Assembly (NCBI RefSeq): GCF_018613575.1
Contig: NZ_JAGGPX010000008.1
Coordinates: 31,661-95,660, forward strand
Direction: 5' to 3'
Source of the DNA: Planococcus sp. ISL-110
GTDB taxonomy: Bacteria; Bacillota; Bacilli; Bacillales_A; Planococcaceae
DNA length: 64,000 bases
Position 1 is the first letter of the stretch. Each line of letters opens with the position of its first letter. The notes beneath the pieces are model-generated. The model ran no database searches. It was not told the origin of the DNA and saw only the letters and a program-made list of their open reading frames with translations. Both the position numbers and the translations under genes were made by a program. Shown here in pieces: positions 50,911-58,332 of the stretch.

Positions 50911-52275
50911 ATGGCTCTTAGCATGCCGCTGTTGGGTTTAGCTGCGTTCGGTCTCTTCTGTACGGATATGGGAGCTGCCTATTCGCTCCAACAGCAATCA
51001 ACACTGCTGCTATTGGGGATTGCAATCTATTTCTGGACACTCAGTCCATTGCCAGTAGCGGCATCAAGCTTGTTGCTGATTGGGTTGATGCTGTTGTTCG
51101 GTATTGTAGAGGAGCCGGAAGAAGCCTTCAGGGGATTCCTGACGAATGCTCTTTACTTTATCTTAGTGCTGTCCCTTATTTCTGCCGCTTTAGTGAAAGC
51201 GGGAGTGGATGGGGTATTTGCCCATATCATCATAAAATTCAGCAGAGGCGGAATCCGGGCAATTTTACTCGGTCTGCCTCTGCTTATTTTATTTATGCCC
51301 GTCCTCCTACCGTCAGCCGTCGCACGGTTTCGTATACTCGAACCGATTATTGAACAGGTAAATGGGCGTTTTGGTTTTGGACAGCAAAGCCTGTTTCGCA
51401 AATACTGCATGTATGTGATCGGAATGCTCAATCAGAATTCGACAATGATTGTATTTACCGGCGGCGGATTTCCGATTCTGGCAGCGCAATTGCTGAAGGA
51501 CTTTGGGGGCATCGAGATTTCATGGCTGGGGTGGTTTTTGCGCATTGCCCCTCCTTTATGGTTGGCGATGCTGCTTGTAAACTTTGGGGTCTGGTGTTAC
51601 TTTAAGTGGAGCAGTGCTCCTCTAGTCGTTGTTCATCTGAAAATTCCGGAAATGGAGGATGGTGCACTTCCGCCAAGGTTTTGGTGGATCATGCTGCCTT
51701 TTGGCATCATGATCGTTAGTTGGATTGTCCTGGACCACCAGCAGGTTCCCCTGGTTTTGGCGCCGCTTCTATTGGTTGGCTACTATGCTATGCCGACCAA
51801 TAGTCTGATAACGAATAAAACAGTGAGAAATTATGATTGGGAAACTTTTCTGCTTCTTGGCTCATCGTTTTCTCTGGGGTATATAATTGAAGAGAACGGG
51901 ACTGCGTTTGTGCTCGCTGAACAGTTGATGGGTTTTCTGCCGGATGGGCTTGGTGATTTTGGGAATATGGTCTACATCGCTTGTTTTATCTTTGTCCTCC
52001 GCTTCCTGTTTGTCGTTCCTTCCACTTCAATGATCATTATTTTTCCTATCATTATGAACTACGCAGATATTCTGGAGTTGTCTGTCATGTCTTCTGCATT
52101 TTTAGTCATTATGATTATCGGTGGTGTCACCATTTTGCCAATCCACTCACCCACGACATTTCTGGCCTTTCAAAAAAACGCATTTTCCTTAAGGGAACAA
52201 CTCATCGTCGGTGGCTATTCAAGTTTTGTCATTACTGCCATCGCAATTATTTGGGCATTGTTCGTTTGGCAATAA
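50911..52275 (+). CDS. SLC13-type (anion:sodium) permease, start possibly frameshifted
   Basis: A 454-residue membrane protein with 11-12 helices and divalent-anion/sodium symporter (DASS, SLC13) marks: ATITASSLL-like LPVAASSLLLIGLMLLFGI, NALYFILVLSLISAALVKAG, MLNQNSTMIVFTGGGFPILAAQ, and FVVPSTSMIIIFPIIMNYADI. Likely imports di- or tricarboxylates or sulfate with sodium. The first ATG in frame (50911) has no ribosome site, while a perfect AAGGAGG (50874-50880) points to a GTG at 50888 in another frame that ends after 17 codons. One base would join them, so the annotated start is probably artificial. It follows tctA by 35 bases, perhaps as an alternate uptake route. Confidence 0.75.
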   Translation: MALSMPLLGLAAFGLFCTDMGAAYSLQQQSTLLLLGIAIYFWTLSPLPVAASSLLLIGLMLLFGIVEEPEEAFRGFLTNALYFILVLSLISAALVKAGVDGVFAHIIIKFSRGGIRAILLGLPLLILFMPVLLPSAVARFRILEPIIEQVNGRFGFGQQSLFRKYCMYVIGMLNQNSTMIVFTGGGFPILAAQLLKDFGGIEISWLGWFLRIAPPLWLAMLLVNFGVWCYFKWSSAPLVVVHLKIPEMEDGALPPRFWWIMLPFGIMIVSWIVLDHQQVPLVLAPLLLVGYYAMPTNSLITNKTVRNYDWETFLLLGSSFSLGYIIEENGTAFVLAEQLMGFLPDGLGDFGNMVYIACFIFVLRFLFVVPSTSMIIIFPIIMNYADILELSVMSSAFLVIMIIGGVTILPIHSPTTFLAFQKNAFSLREQLIVGGYSSFVITAIAIIWALFVWQ

Positions 52276-52467
52276 ACGAAATTGTAAGAGAGTACAAGAA
52301 AGCTGAACCGGAGTGCAGTATATTCACAGCAGGATAGTGCTTATTCCACTAAGCAATGCCCCATATGTAATCTATCCTTGTGGAGAGCAATTTTTTTAAT
52401 GTGTTTACCTCTATATATACGGGGTAGGGTACTTATAGAGCCAAAAAATAAGAGGAGGAATAATAGT

Positions 52468-52851
52468 ATGTTTAATTACACGGTAGATACATCCAAAACA
52501 GTGAGTGAAGCCGTAGAGGCGTTAGAAGAAAATTTAAAGGCGGAGAAATTCGGAGTACTATGGAATTTCGACTTAACGGCAAAACTTCAGGAAAAAGGAG
52601 AAGATTTCGATACCCCCTATACTATTTTAGAGGTATGCAATCCAAAAGAAGCAAACCGTGTGCTGTCGGAAAATCTGATGATCGGTTATTTCCTGCCATG
52701 TAAAATCGTCGTCTATAAAGAAAGCGATGGAGTAAAAATTGGGATGCCAAAGCCCACTGCATTGATCGGCATGGTGGAAGATCAGAATATCAAATCGATT
52801 GCTGAAGACATTGAAGAACGTTTAATCAAATGTATTGATCAGTCTGCGTAG
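52468..52851 (+). CDS. DUF302 protein of the sulfane-sulfur regulon
   Basis: A 127-residue DUF302 protein: YTVDTSKTVSEAVEALEENLKAEKFGVLWNFDLTAKLQEKG, VCNPKEANRVLSENLMIGYFLPCKIVVYKESDGVKIGMPKPTALIGMV. DUF302 genes are common beside CstR regulons and thiosulfate genes, but the function is unknown; the single conserved Cys in FLPCKI could carry a persulfide. ATG at 52468 with AGAGGAGG upstream. A degenerate CstR-like sequence lies at 52417-52432 in its promoter region. Confidence 0.82.
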   Translation: MFNYTVDTSKTVSEAVEALEENLKAEKFGVLWNFDLTAKLQEKGEDFDTPYTILEVCNPKEANRVLSENLMIGYFLPCKIVVYKESDGVKIGMPKPTALIGMVEDQNIKSIAEDIEERLIKCIDQSA

Positions 52852-52916
52852 AAATAAGTAGAAAGCTCAGTTTCAATGGTTGCTGTCTGGAACACTCTCT
52901 ATTGCAAGCTAATGTA

Positions 52917-52945
52917 TTGACTTAATACCCTTGGGGGTATAATAT
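52917..52945 (+). promoter_or_regulatory. cstR promoter with CstR operator
   Basis: TTGACT (52917-52922), 17 bases, TAATAT (52940-52945); a TATAAT also starts at 52938. Between them lies ATACCC-TTGG-GGGTAT (52925-52940), arms perfectly inverted, the classic CsoR/CstR operator. Confidence 0.85.
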
Positions 52946-52990
52946 AAGGGTAAGCAATATATCCTTTGTATTATAGGAGGCAGAATGAAG

Positions 52991-53251
52991 ATGAAATACG
53001 ATAAACTCGTCGAGAACCGATTGAAAAGAATAGAAGGCCAGCTTCGCGGTGTTATCAAAATGGTTGAAAATGATGGGGAGTGCAGAGACGTAGTCATGCA
53101 GCTGTCCGCAGTAAGAAGTGCGGTTGACCGAGCCATTGGTGTTATTGTCAGTGATAACCTGGAAACATGCGTACGTGAAAGCATCGAAAAAGGTGAAAGT
53201 ACCGAAGGTATGGTAAAAGAAGCTGTAGATTTACTTGTGAAAAGCAGATAA
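52991..53251 (+). CDS. cstR: persulfide-sensing repressor CstR
   Basis: An 86-residue CsoR-family helical regulator (YDKLVENRLKRIEGQLRGVIKMVENDGECRDVVMQLSAVRSAVDRAIGVIVSDNLETCVRESIEKG). Starting at the ATG at 52991 gives cysteines exactly at 31 and 60, as in staphylococcal CstR, and the His/Cys copper ligands of CsoR are absent (the GEC...LETC pair is kept). Cys31 and Cys60 of neighbouring chains form di- and trisulfide bridges with sulfane sulfur and release DNA. An in-frame ATG at 52985 gives two extra residues. Its own operator lies upstream and two more lie before the next gene. Confidence 0.92.
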   Translation: MKYDKLVENRLKRIEGQLRGVIKMVENDGECRDVVMQLSAVRSAVDRAIGVIVSDNLETCVRESIEKGESTEGMVKEAVDLLVKSR

Positions 53252-53264
53252 AAAGAAATTTTGT

Positions 53265-53307
53265 TTGACAAGTAAAAAGATATGCTTTAGTATACCCTGT
53301 AGGGTAT
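53265..53307 (+). promoter_or_regulatory. promoter and CstR operator of the sulfur operon
   Basis: TTGACA (53265-53270), 17 bases, TAGTAT (53288-53293), overlapped by the perfect inverted repeat ATACCC-TGTA-GGGTAT (53292-53307). Confidence 0.88.
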
Positions 53308-53357
53308 AAAGAAAGTGCGGCGCCACTATAAAACGCTATTTTTTTTCGTAAAAAAAT

Positions 53358-53373
53358 ATACCCCTGTGGGTAA
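53358..53373 (+). promoter_or_regulatory. second CstR operator of the sulfur operon
   Basis: ATACCC-CTGT-GGGTAA, one mismatch from a perfect CstR site, 50 bases after the first and 21 bases before the DsrE2 start, so it would act as a roadblock or cooperative site. Confidence 0.75.
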
Positions 53374-53393
53374 TATAAAATGGAGGCAATAAA

Positions 53394-53876
53394 ATGGCAC
53401 AAGAGCAAAAGAAAACAACGATCGTATTATTCAGCGGTGATTATGACAAGGCGATGGCAGCTTATATCATTGCCAATGGTGCTGCAGCATACGATCACGA
53501 AGTGACAATCTTCCATACATTCTGGGGATTGAATGCATTACGGAAAGAAAACCCGCCAGCGTTGAAAAAAGGGCGTCTGGAAACCATGTTCGCGAAAATG
53601 ATGCCAAGAGGCGCAGATAAACTTGGTTTATCGAATATGCAGTTTGGCGGAATGGGACCTAAAATGATCAAGACGGTTATGAAAAAGCATAACGCATTAA
53701 CTTTACCGCAATTAATTGAAATGGCAGAAGAGCAAGAAGTTAAAATTATCGCTTGCACAATGACGATGGATCTTCTTGGTTTGCAAAAAGAGGAATTGCT
53801 TGATGGCATTGAATACGCAGGTGTTGCTGCTTATCTTGGAGATGCGGAAGACGGCAACGTTAACTTATTCATTTAA
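53394..53876 (+). CDS. DsrE2/DsrE-family sulfur carrier
   Basis: A 160-residue DsrE/DsrF/DrsH-like protein of the DsrE2 type: TTIVLFSGDYDKAMAAYIIANGAAAYDHEVTIFHTFWGLNALRKE and the signature ACTMTMDLLGLQKEEL, whose Cys carries a persulfide in related proteins. Probably shuttles sulfane sulfur between the rhodaneses and TusA proteins of this operon in the cytoplasm. ATG at 53394 after TGGAGGC. First gene of the main CstR-controlled operon. Confidence 0.85.
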   Translation: MAQEQKKTTIVLFSGDYDKAMAAYIIANGAAAYDHEVTIFHTFWGLNALRKENPPALKKGRLETMFAKMMPRGADKLGLSNMQFGGMGPKMIKTVMKKHNALTLPQLIEMAEEQEVKIIACTMTMDLLGLQKEELLDGIEYAGVAAYLGDAEDGNVNLFI

Positions 53877-53907
53877 TTGGATATAAAGTGGAAGGGATAG
53901 GTGCAGC

Positions 53908-54273
53908 ATGGAATGGATCATCTGGATTCTGATTGGAGCTGCTGTTCTTTGGATAGCATATCGCTTCACTTCTCCAGCTAAAGGAATCGAATCAATTTCT
54001 ACCGAAGAAATGAAAACGCAGCTAGGCAAAAAAGATAAGCAGTATATCGATGTGCGGACACCGGCAGAATTTAAAGGGAATCACATTAAAGGTTTTAAAA
54101 ACATCCCATTAAATGAATTGCCGAAACGCATGAATGAATTGTCAAAAGATAAAGAGGTACTGGTCATTTGCCAAAGTGGCATGCGCAGCAGCAAAGCCAG
54201 CCAATTATTGAAAAAGAATGGATTTGCCGCTATAACAAATATCAGAGGCGGCATGAGCAACTACCGCAGATAA
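53908..54273 (+). CDS. membrane-anchored rhodanese
   Basis: A 121-residue protein: one N-terminal membrane helix (MEWIIWILIGAAVLWIAYRF) followed by a single rhodanese domain (YIDVRTPAEFKGNHIKGFKNIPLNELPKRMNELSKDKEVLVICQSGMRSSKASQLLKKNGF). The persulfide-carrying Cys88 sits in CQSGMRS. It probably receives or delivers sulfur at the inner face of the membrane. GAAGGGATAGG lies upstream of the ATG. Confidence 0.87.
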   Translation: MEWIIWILIGAAVLWIAYRFTSPAKGIESISTEEMKTQLGKKDKQYIDVRTPAEFKGNHIKGFKNIPLNELPKRMNELSKDKEVLVICQSGMRSSKASQLLKKNGFAAITNIRGGMSNYRR

Positions 54274-54287
54274 AGGAGAGATCTACA

Positions 54288-54584
54288 ATGAAAACAATGA
54301 CAACTCAGCAAGTTCAGGAATTAGTGGAAAGCAACCAACCCACCAACTTGATCGATGTTCGGGAAACGAATGAAGTGGCAGCGGGGAAAATTCCGGGCGC
54401 CATCAACATTCCTTTAGGATTATTGGAATTTCGGATGAGTGAACTCGATAAATCAACGGAGTACATTATGGTATGCCGTTCAGGTGGACGCAGTGGACAA
54501 GCAACGCGGTTTCTTGAAAATCAGGGATACACAGTCACCAATATGGATGGCGGAATGCTGGATTGGGACGGCCAAACAAACTAA
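54288..54584 (+). CDS. single-domain rhodanese
   Basis: A 98-residue rhodanese with active Cys63 in VCRSGGRSG and the usual NLIDVRETNEVAAGKIPGAINIPLGLLEFRM. The true start is ATG at 54288 (AAAGGAGAG 7 bases upstream); the open frame extends 40 codons back into the preceding gene. Cytoplasmic sulfurtransferase in the persulfide operon. Confidence 0.88.
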   Translation: MKTMTTQQVQELVESNQPTNLIDVRETNEVAAGKIPGAINIPLGLLEFRMSELDKSTEYIMVCRSGGRSGQATRFLENQGYTVTNMDGGMLDWDGQTN

Positions 54585-54626
54585 TATCCTGTTAACGAAC
54601 AGGCAGAACTCCAAGGAGGAACTTAA

Positions 54627-55184
54627 ATGGTACAGACAGATTTAACATTAGATGCAAAAGGGCTGGCATGCCCTATGCCAATCGTCAAAACAAAAAAAAT
54701 GATGAAAACGATGGATTCAGGCAAAGTGCTGGAGATTTTGGCAACCGATAAAGGATCAACAGCCGATCTTCAAGCATGGGCAAAAAGTTCGGGACATCTA
54801 TACATCGGAACTGAAACGGAAGGGGATCTTTTGCGCCATTTTCTTCGGAAAGATGGAGCTGGAGCTCCTGAAGAAACTATTACTATACCGGAAATCCCGC
54901 TGGCTGATTTCTCCCAAAAGGTTGAAGGCAATGAGCGTATGACGATTTTGGATGTCCGGGAAAAAGATGAATTCGAAGAAGCGCACATTCCAGGAGCAAT
55001 CCATATCCCTTTAGGCGAAGTGGATACGCGGATGGATGAGTTGAAAAAAGAAGAAGCGATCTATATCATTTGCCATTCTGGCAGAAGAAGCGGCATCGCA
55101 GGAGATATGATGGCCAAAAAAGGATTTGGCAGCCTTTACAACGTAGTACCTGGCATGAACAATTGGACAGGGAAAACGGAATAA
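54627..55184 (+). CDS. TusA-rhodanese fusion (CstA-like)
   Basis: A 185-residue two-domain sulfurtransferase. Residues 1-75 are a TusA domain ([36 protein letters not shown], Cys15 in the CPxP motif) and residues about 95-185 a rhodanese with Cys149 in ICHSGRRSG. Staphylococcal CstA has TusA, rhodanese and DsrE domains in one chain; here DsrE is the separate gene upstream. The TusA part is nearly identical in layout to the free TusA later in the operon. AAGGAGGAAC precedes the ATG. Confidence 0.88.
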   Translation: MVQTDLTLDAKGLACPMPIVKTKKMMKTMDSGKVLEILATDKGSTADLQAWAKSSGHLYIGTETEGDLLRHFLRKDGAGAPEETITIPEIPLADFSQKVEGNERMTILDVREKDEFEEAHIPGAIHIPLGEVDTRMDELKKEEAIYIICHSGRRSGIAGDMMAKKGFGSLYNVVPGMNNWTGKTE

Positions 55185-55224
55185 AATTTTTTTAAAAAAA
55201 TATACCCTTGGAGGTAATTTTAGA

Positions 55225-56352
55225 ATGACTGTAACAGCAATGAAAGCAAGTGAAGTTGCAAAAAAAGTAGTGAATAACGAGCCATTGTTCATCCTGGATG
55301 TACGAAATGGTGATGCCTTTGCGGATTGGAAAATCGAAGGCGGAAATATCCAATACTTGAATACTCCTTATTTCGATTTATTGGACGGCGTCGAAGAAGT
55401 GGTTTCAGACCTGCCGGCAGATAGAGATGTCCTGGTAGTCTGTGCAAAAGAAGGCTCTTCTGTCATGGTAGCGGAAATGCTGTCAGAAGAAGGCGTTCAT
55501 GCAGCTTATCTTGAAGGCGGTATGAAAGCCTGGAGTGAGCACCTGGAACCAGTGAAAGTCGGTGAGTTGCGTAACGGTGGCGAATTGTATCAATTTGTCC
55601 GTCTTGGCAAGGGATGCCTTTCGTATATGGCCATCTCTGATGGGGAAGCCGCTGTTATTGATGCAACCCGTATGGCAGATATCTTCTTGGACTTCGCGCA
55701 GGAAAAAGGCGCAGCAATCAAGCACGTATTTGATACTCATTTGCATGCCGATCACATTTCAGGAGGACGTGCGATTGCAGAAGCAACGGGCGCAAGCTAT
55801 TACTTGCCGCCAAAAGATGCTGAAGAAGTAGTATTTGAATATGAGGACCTGGAAAATGGCTTGGAAATAGCGATTGGAAGCTCGAAAATTGAAATTGAAG
55901 CTCTTTATTCACCAGGGCACACGATTGGTTCTACGTCATTCATCGTGGACCAGAGCTATCTGATGACTGGCGATATTCTGTTTATTGACTCGATTGGGCG
56001 TCCAGATCTTGCAGGTCTTGCGGATGACTGGGTAGGCGATTTAAGAGAATCCCTTTACACACGCTACAAAGATCTGGCAGACGAGCTTGTTGTTTTGCCG
56101 GCCCATTTCATGATCATTGAAGAGTTGAACGAAGATGGCAGTGTCTCCAAAAAGCTGGGTGACCTGTTCGCGGAAAATCATGGTCTGAATATTGCAGACG
56201 AACAGGAGTTCCGTGACATGGTCACGAAGAACCTGCCGCCGCAACCGAATGCATATCAGGATATCCGCAAAACGAACATGGGTAAAATTACACCGGATGA
56301 AGAAGTGCAGCGCGAAATGGAAATTGGACCAAACCGCTGTGCAGTACGTTAA
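55225..56352 (+). CDS. rhodanese-persulfide dioxygenase fusion (CstB-like, reversed order)
   Basis: A 375-residue protein. Residues about 10-110 are a rhodanese domain ([29 protein letters not shown]; active Cys73 in VVCAKEGSS). Residues about 120-350 are a metallo-beta-lactamase-fold persulfide dioxygenase with iron ligands His172-X-His174-X-Asp176-His177 ([11 protein letters not shown]), [11 protein letters not shown] and [16 protein letters not shown]. It oxidises glutathione-type or low-molecular-weight persulfide to sulfite, and the rhodanese part can convert it to thiosulfate. In staphylococcal CstB the dioxygenase comes first. A CstR-like ATACCC lies upstream but overlaps the ribosome site GGAGGT. 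Confidence 0.88.
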   Translation: MTVTAMKASEVAKKVVNNEPLFILDVRNGDAFADWKIEGGNIQYLNTPYFDLLDGVEEVVSDLPADRDVLVVCAKEGSSVMVAEMLSEEGVHAAYLEGGMKAWSEHLEPVKVGELRNGGELYQFVRLGKGCLSYMAISDGEAAVIDATRMADIFLDFAQEKGAAIKHVFDTHLHADHISGGRAIAEATGASYYLPPKDAEEVVFEYEDLENGLEIAIGSSKIEIEALYSPGHTIGSTSFIVDQSYLMTGDILFIDSIGRPDLAGLADDWVGDLRESLYTRYKDLADELVVLPAHFMIIEELNEDGSVSKKLGDLFAENHGLNIADEQEFRDMVTKNLPPQPNAYQDIRKTNMGKITPDEEVQREMEIGPNRCAVR

Positions 56353-56409
56353 GTAAATAAGTAAATAGTAATAAAGTAAAATAGAGATAATTTTAAAGGA
56401 GAGATTTTG

Positions 56410-56637
56410 ATGAACGCAGATAAAGTATTGGACGCAAAAGGGCTGGCATGCCCAATGCCAATCGTAAAAACAAGAAAAGAAATGAAGGCAATGGAAAGTG
56501 GACAGGTTCTTGAAATCCTGGCAACTGACAAAGGCGCGAAAGCGGATTTGGCAGCTTGGGCTAAATCAGGCGGCCACGAGCTGATGGATTCACAGGAAAA
56601 TGGCGATGTCTTTTCATTCTGGATCAAGAAAGGCTAA
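56410..56637 (+). CDS. TusA family sulfur carrier
   Basis: A 75-residue TusA protein with Cys14 in [46 protein letters not shown]. It shares most of its residues with the TusA domain of the fusion protein 1.8 kb upstream, so one probably arose by duplication. ATG at 56410 after AAAGGAGAG. Carries sulfane sulfur as a Cys persulfide. Confidence 0.9.
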   Translation: MNADKVLDAKGLACPMPIVKTRKEMKAMESGQVLEILATDKGAKADLAAWAKSGGHELMDSQENGDVFSFWIKKG

Positions 56638-56648
56638 GAGCTGGATGG

Positions 56649-56677
56649 AAGGGCATCGCTATGATGCCCTTTTCCCT
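56649..56677 (+). terminator. possible terminator or attenuator in the sulfur operon
   Basis: AAGGGCATC pairs with GATGCCCTT across GCTAT, followed by TTCCCTTTT. The exporter gene lies 20 bases beyond, so it may only be partial. Confidence 0.65.
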
Positions 56678-56696
56678 TTTAGAAAGGTAAAATAAA

Positions 56697-57473
56697 ATGA
56701 GTATGGACTTTATCATTGTCATTTTTATCATCGGCTTTATAGGTTCCTTTGTTTCAGGGATGGTAGGAATCGGCGGATCGATCATCAAGTATCCGATGCT
56801 GCTCTATATACCGGTGATGCTGGGTTACACGGCATTCAGTGCCCATGAAGTATCAGGTATCAGCGCCATTCAGGTCTTTTTCGCGACCATCGCTGGTGTT
56901 TGGGCCTACCGTGGCAGCGGCTATTTGAATAAAACCCTGATCGTTTATATGGGTGGTGCCATTTTAGTGGGGAGTTTTATCGGCGGCTACGGTTCGACTT
57001 TACTGTCTGAGCAGGCCATCAATATTGTCTATGCGGTACTGGCGACCATAGCGGTTATTATGATGTTCATGCCGAAAAAAAGCGTCGATGACATCCCGCT
57101 TGACCAGGTTACCTTCAATAAACGGCTGGCAGCAGGTTTGGCATTCATTGTCGGTATTGCCGCTGGAATCGTTGGAGCAGCCGGTGCCTTTATACTGGTG
57201 CCAATCATGTTGGTTGTATTGAAAATACCAACCCGGATGACCATCGCGACTTCGCTTGCGATTACGTTTCTTTCCTCCATCGGTGCGACAGTCGGTAAAA
57301 TCGTCACCGATCAGATTTTGTATGGACCAGCAGCAGTCATGATTGTTGCAAGTATACTGGCAGCGCCTCTTGGGGCGAAGCTGGGGCAAAAAATGAACAC
57401 GCAATACCTGCAATGGATTCTGGCTTTGCTGATTTTAGGGACAGCCATTAAAATCTGGGCAGATATTCTGTAA
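56697..57473 (+). CDS. TauE/SafE-family sulfite or thiosulfate exporter
   Basis: A 258-residue membrane protein with seven to eight helices and two repeated TauE marks ([42 protein letters not shown] and [48 protein letters not shown]). In a persulfide operon it most likely exports sulfite, the dioxygenase product, as proposed for TauE beside cstB. ATG at 56697 with AAAGGT upstream. Last gene of the regulon; a strong terminator follows. Confidence 0.87.
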   Translation: MSMDFIIVIFIIGFIGSFVSGMVGIGGSIIKYPMLLYIPVMLGYTAFSAHEVSGISAIQVFFATIAGVWAYRGSGYLNKTLIVYMGGAILVGSFIGGYGSTLLSEQAINIVYAVLATIAVIMMFMPKKSVDDIPLDQVTFNKRLAAGLAFIVGIAAGIVGAAGAFILVPIMLVVLKIPTRMTIATSLAITFLSSIGATVGKIVTDQILYGPAAVMIVASILAAPLGAKLGQKMNTQYLQWILALLILGTAIKIWADIL

Positions 57474-57478
57474 TGCGA

Positions 57479-57519
57479 AAAAAGAGGGCGCCTTGTTAAA
57501 AGGCGTCCTCTTTTTTTTA
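57479..57519. terminator. bidirectional terminator after tauE
   Basis: AAAAAGAGGGCGCCTT pairs with AAGGCGTCCTCTTTTT across GTTA, then more T residues. Confidence 0.92.
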
Positions 57520-58194
57520 TCTGCCAGTGCTTTGTGCGCTTATTTTTTCAATCCGGTCGGATGGATAGGTATAGTTTCCAGTCCGCTCGATTTGAGCCAC
57601 TTCATACATTGCCAATGCCACGTTTCTTGCTTCAACTGGTTTGTATTTTTTCATTTTTCCTCTCAGCAATTTGCTGATGGCCGGGCTTAGGACCGTAGCT
57701 GCTTTTTCACCAAGCCGGAATTCCTGGCGATCTCCAAGCAGCAAAGAAGGCTGGAATATGTGCAGCGCAGTCAATCCGACTTTCTTCAGGCGCACCTGCA
57801 ATTGTCCTTTGATGCGGCTGTAGAACATTTTTGATTCAGCGTCCGCGCCCAAGGCCGTAATAATCAGAAAGTTCTTTGCCTGTTGGGACTTTGCCATTTC
57901 AGCCATCCTTAAGGGATACTCATAATCGACTTTTTTGAAGTCATCCTGTGATCCGGCTTTTCTGATGGTGGTGCCGAGACAGCAATAGACATCATCGACA
58001 TCAAAGTGCTTGGCGTAATGGTCCAGCTTATCGAAATCCGTGATCACCTGTTCGAGTTTTTCATGTTCCATGTCCAATGGACGGCGAACTAGGATTTTCA
58101 CCCCTCTGTAATGAGGGCTGTCTAAAAGGATATGGAGCAATTCGTTGCCGACAAGTCCGCTCGCACCTGCCAGTAAAGCAGTTTTGTTGTTCAT
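57517..58194 (-). CDS. NAD(P)-binding oxidoreductase (atypical SDR)
   Basis: A 225-residue atypical short-chain dehydrogenase/NAD(P)-binding protein: ALLAGASGLVGNELLHILLDS (glycine-rich GASGLVG), DVYCCLGTTIRKAGSQDDFKKVDYEYPLRMAEMAKSQQAKNFLIITALGADAESKMFYSRIKGQLQ, similar to Bacillus YraR and mammalian HTATIP2-like proteins. No catalytic Tyr-Lys pair of classical SDRs is obvious beyond YSRIKGQ. Substrate unknown. ATG at 58194 with AAGGGAG 9 bases upstream; the longer frame is not used. Confidence 0.83.
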   Translation of the reverse strand: MNNKTALLAGASGLVGNELLHILLDSPHYRGVKILVRRPLDMEHEKLEQVITDFDKLDHYAKHFDVDDVYCCLGTTIRKAGSQDDFKKVDYEYPLRMAEMAKSQQAKNFLIITALGADAESKMFYSRIKGQLQVRLKKVGLTALHIFQPSLLLGDRQEFRLGEKAATVLSPAISKLLRGKMKKYKPVEARNVALAMYEVAQIERTGNYTYPSDRIEKISAQSTGR

Positions 58195-58332
58195 AGTGAA
58201 CGACTCCCTTTTCTTTGACTTCTTTCTGTTAAAACCTACTATACCCCAATATGCAGGGAATTGTCTTTTTGCTTTGAATCTTTGGCTGAAAGAGTACAAT
58301 AAGAGTAAGAACGAAAGGAAAGGAAGAAGCGC

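Noticed and set aside
52417-52432. CstR-like site ATACGG-GGTA-GGGTAC before DUF302
   Set aside because: Left arm keeps only four of six bases; too degenerate to list as an operator, though the place fits.
55202-55217. CstR-like site ATACCC-TTGG-AGGTAA before the rhodanese-dioxygenase gene
   Set aside because: Right arm is the ribosome site GGAGGT, so the match may be by chance; no promoter is evident there.
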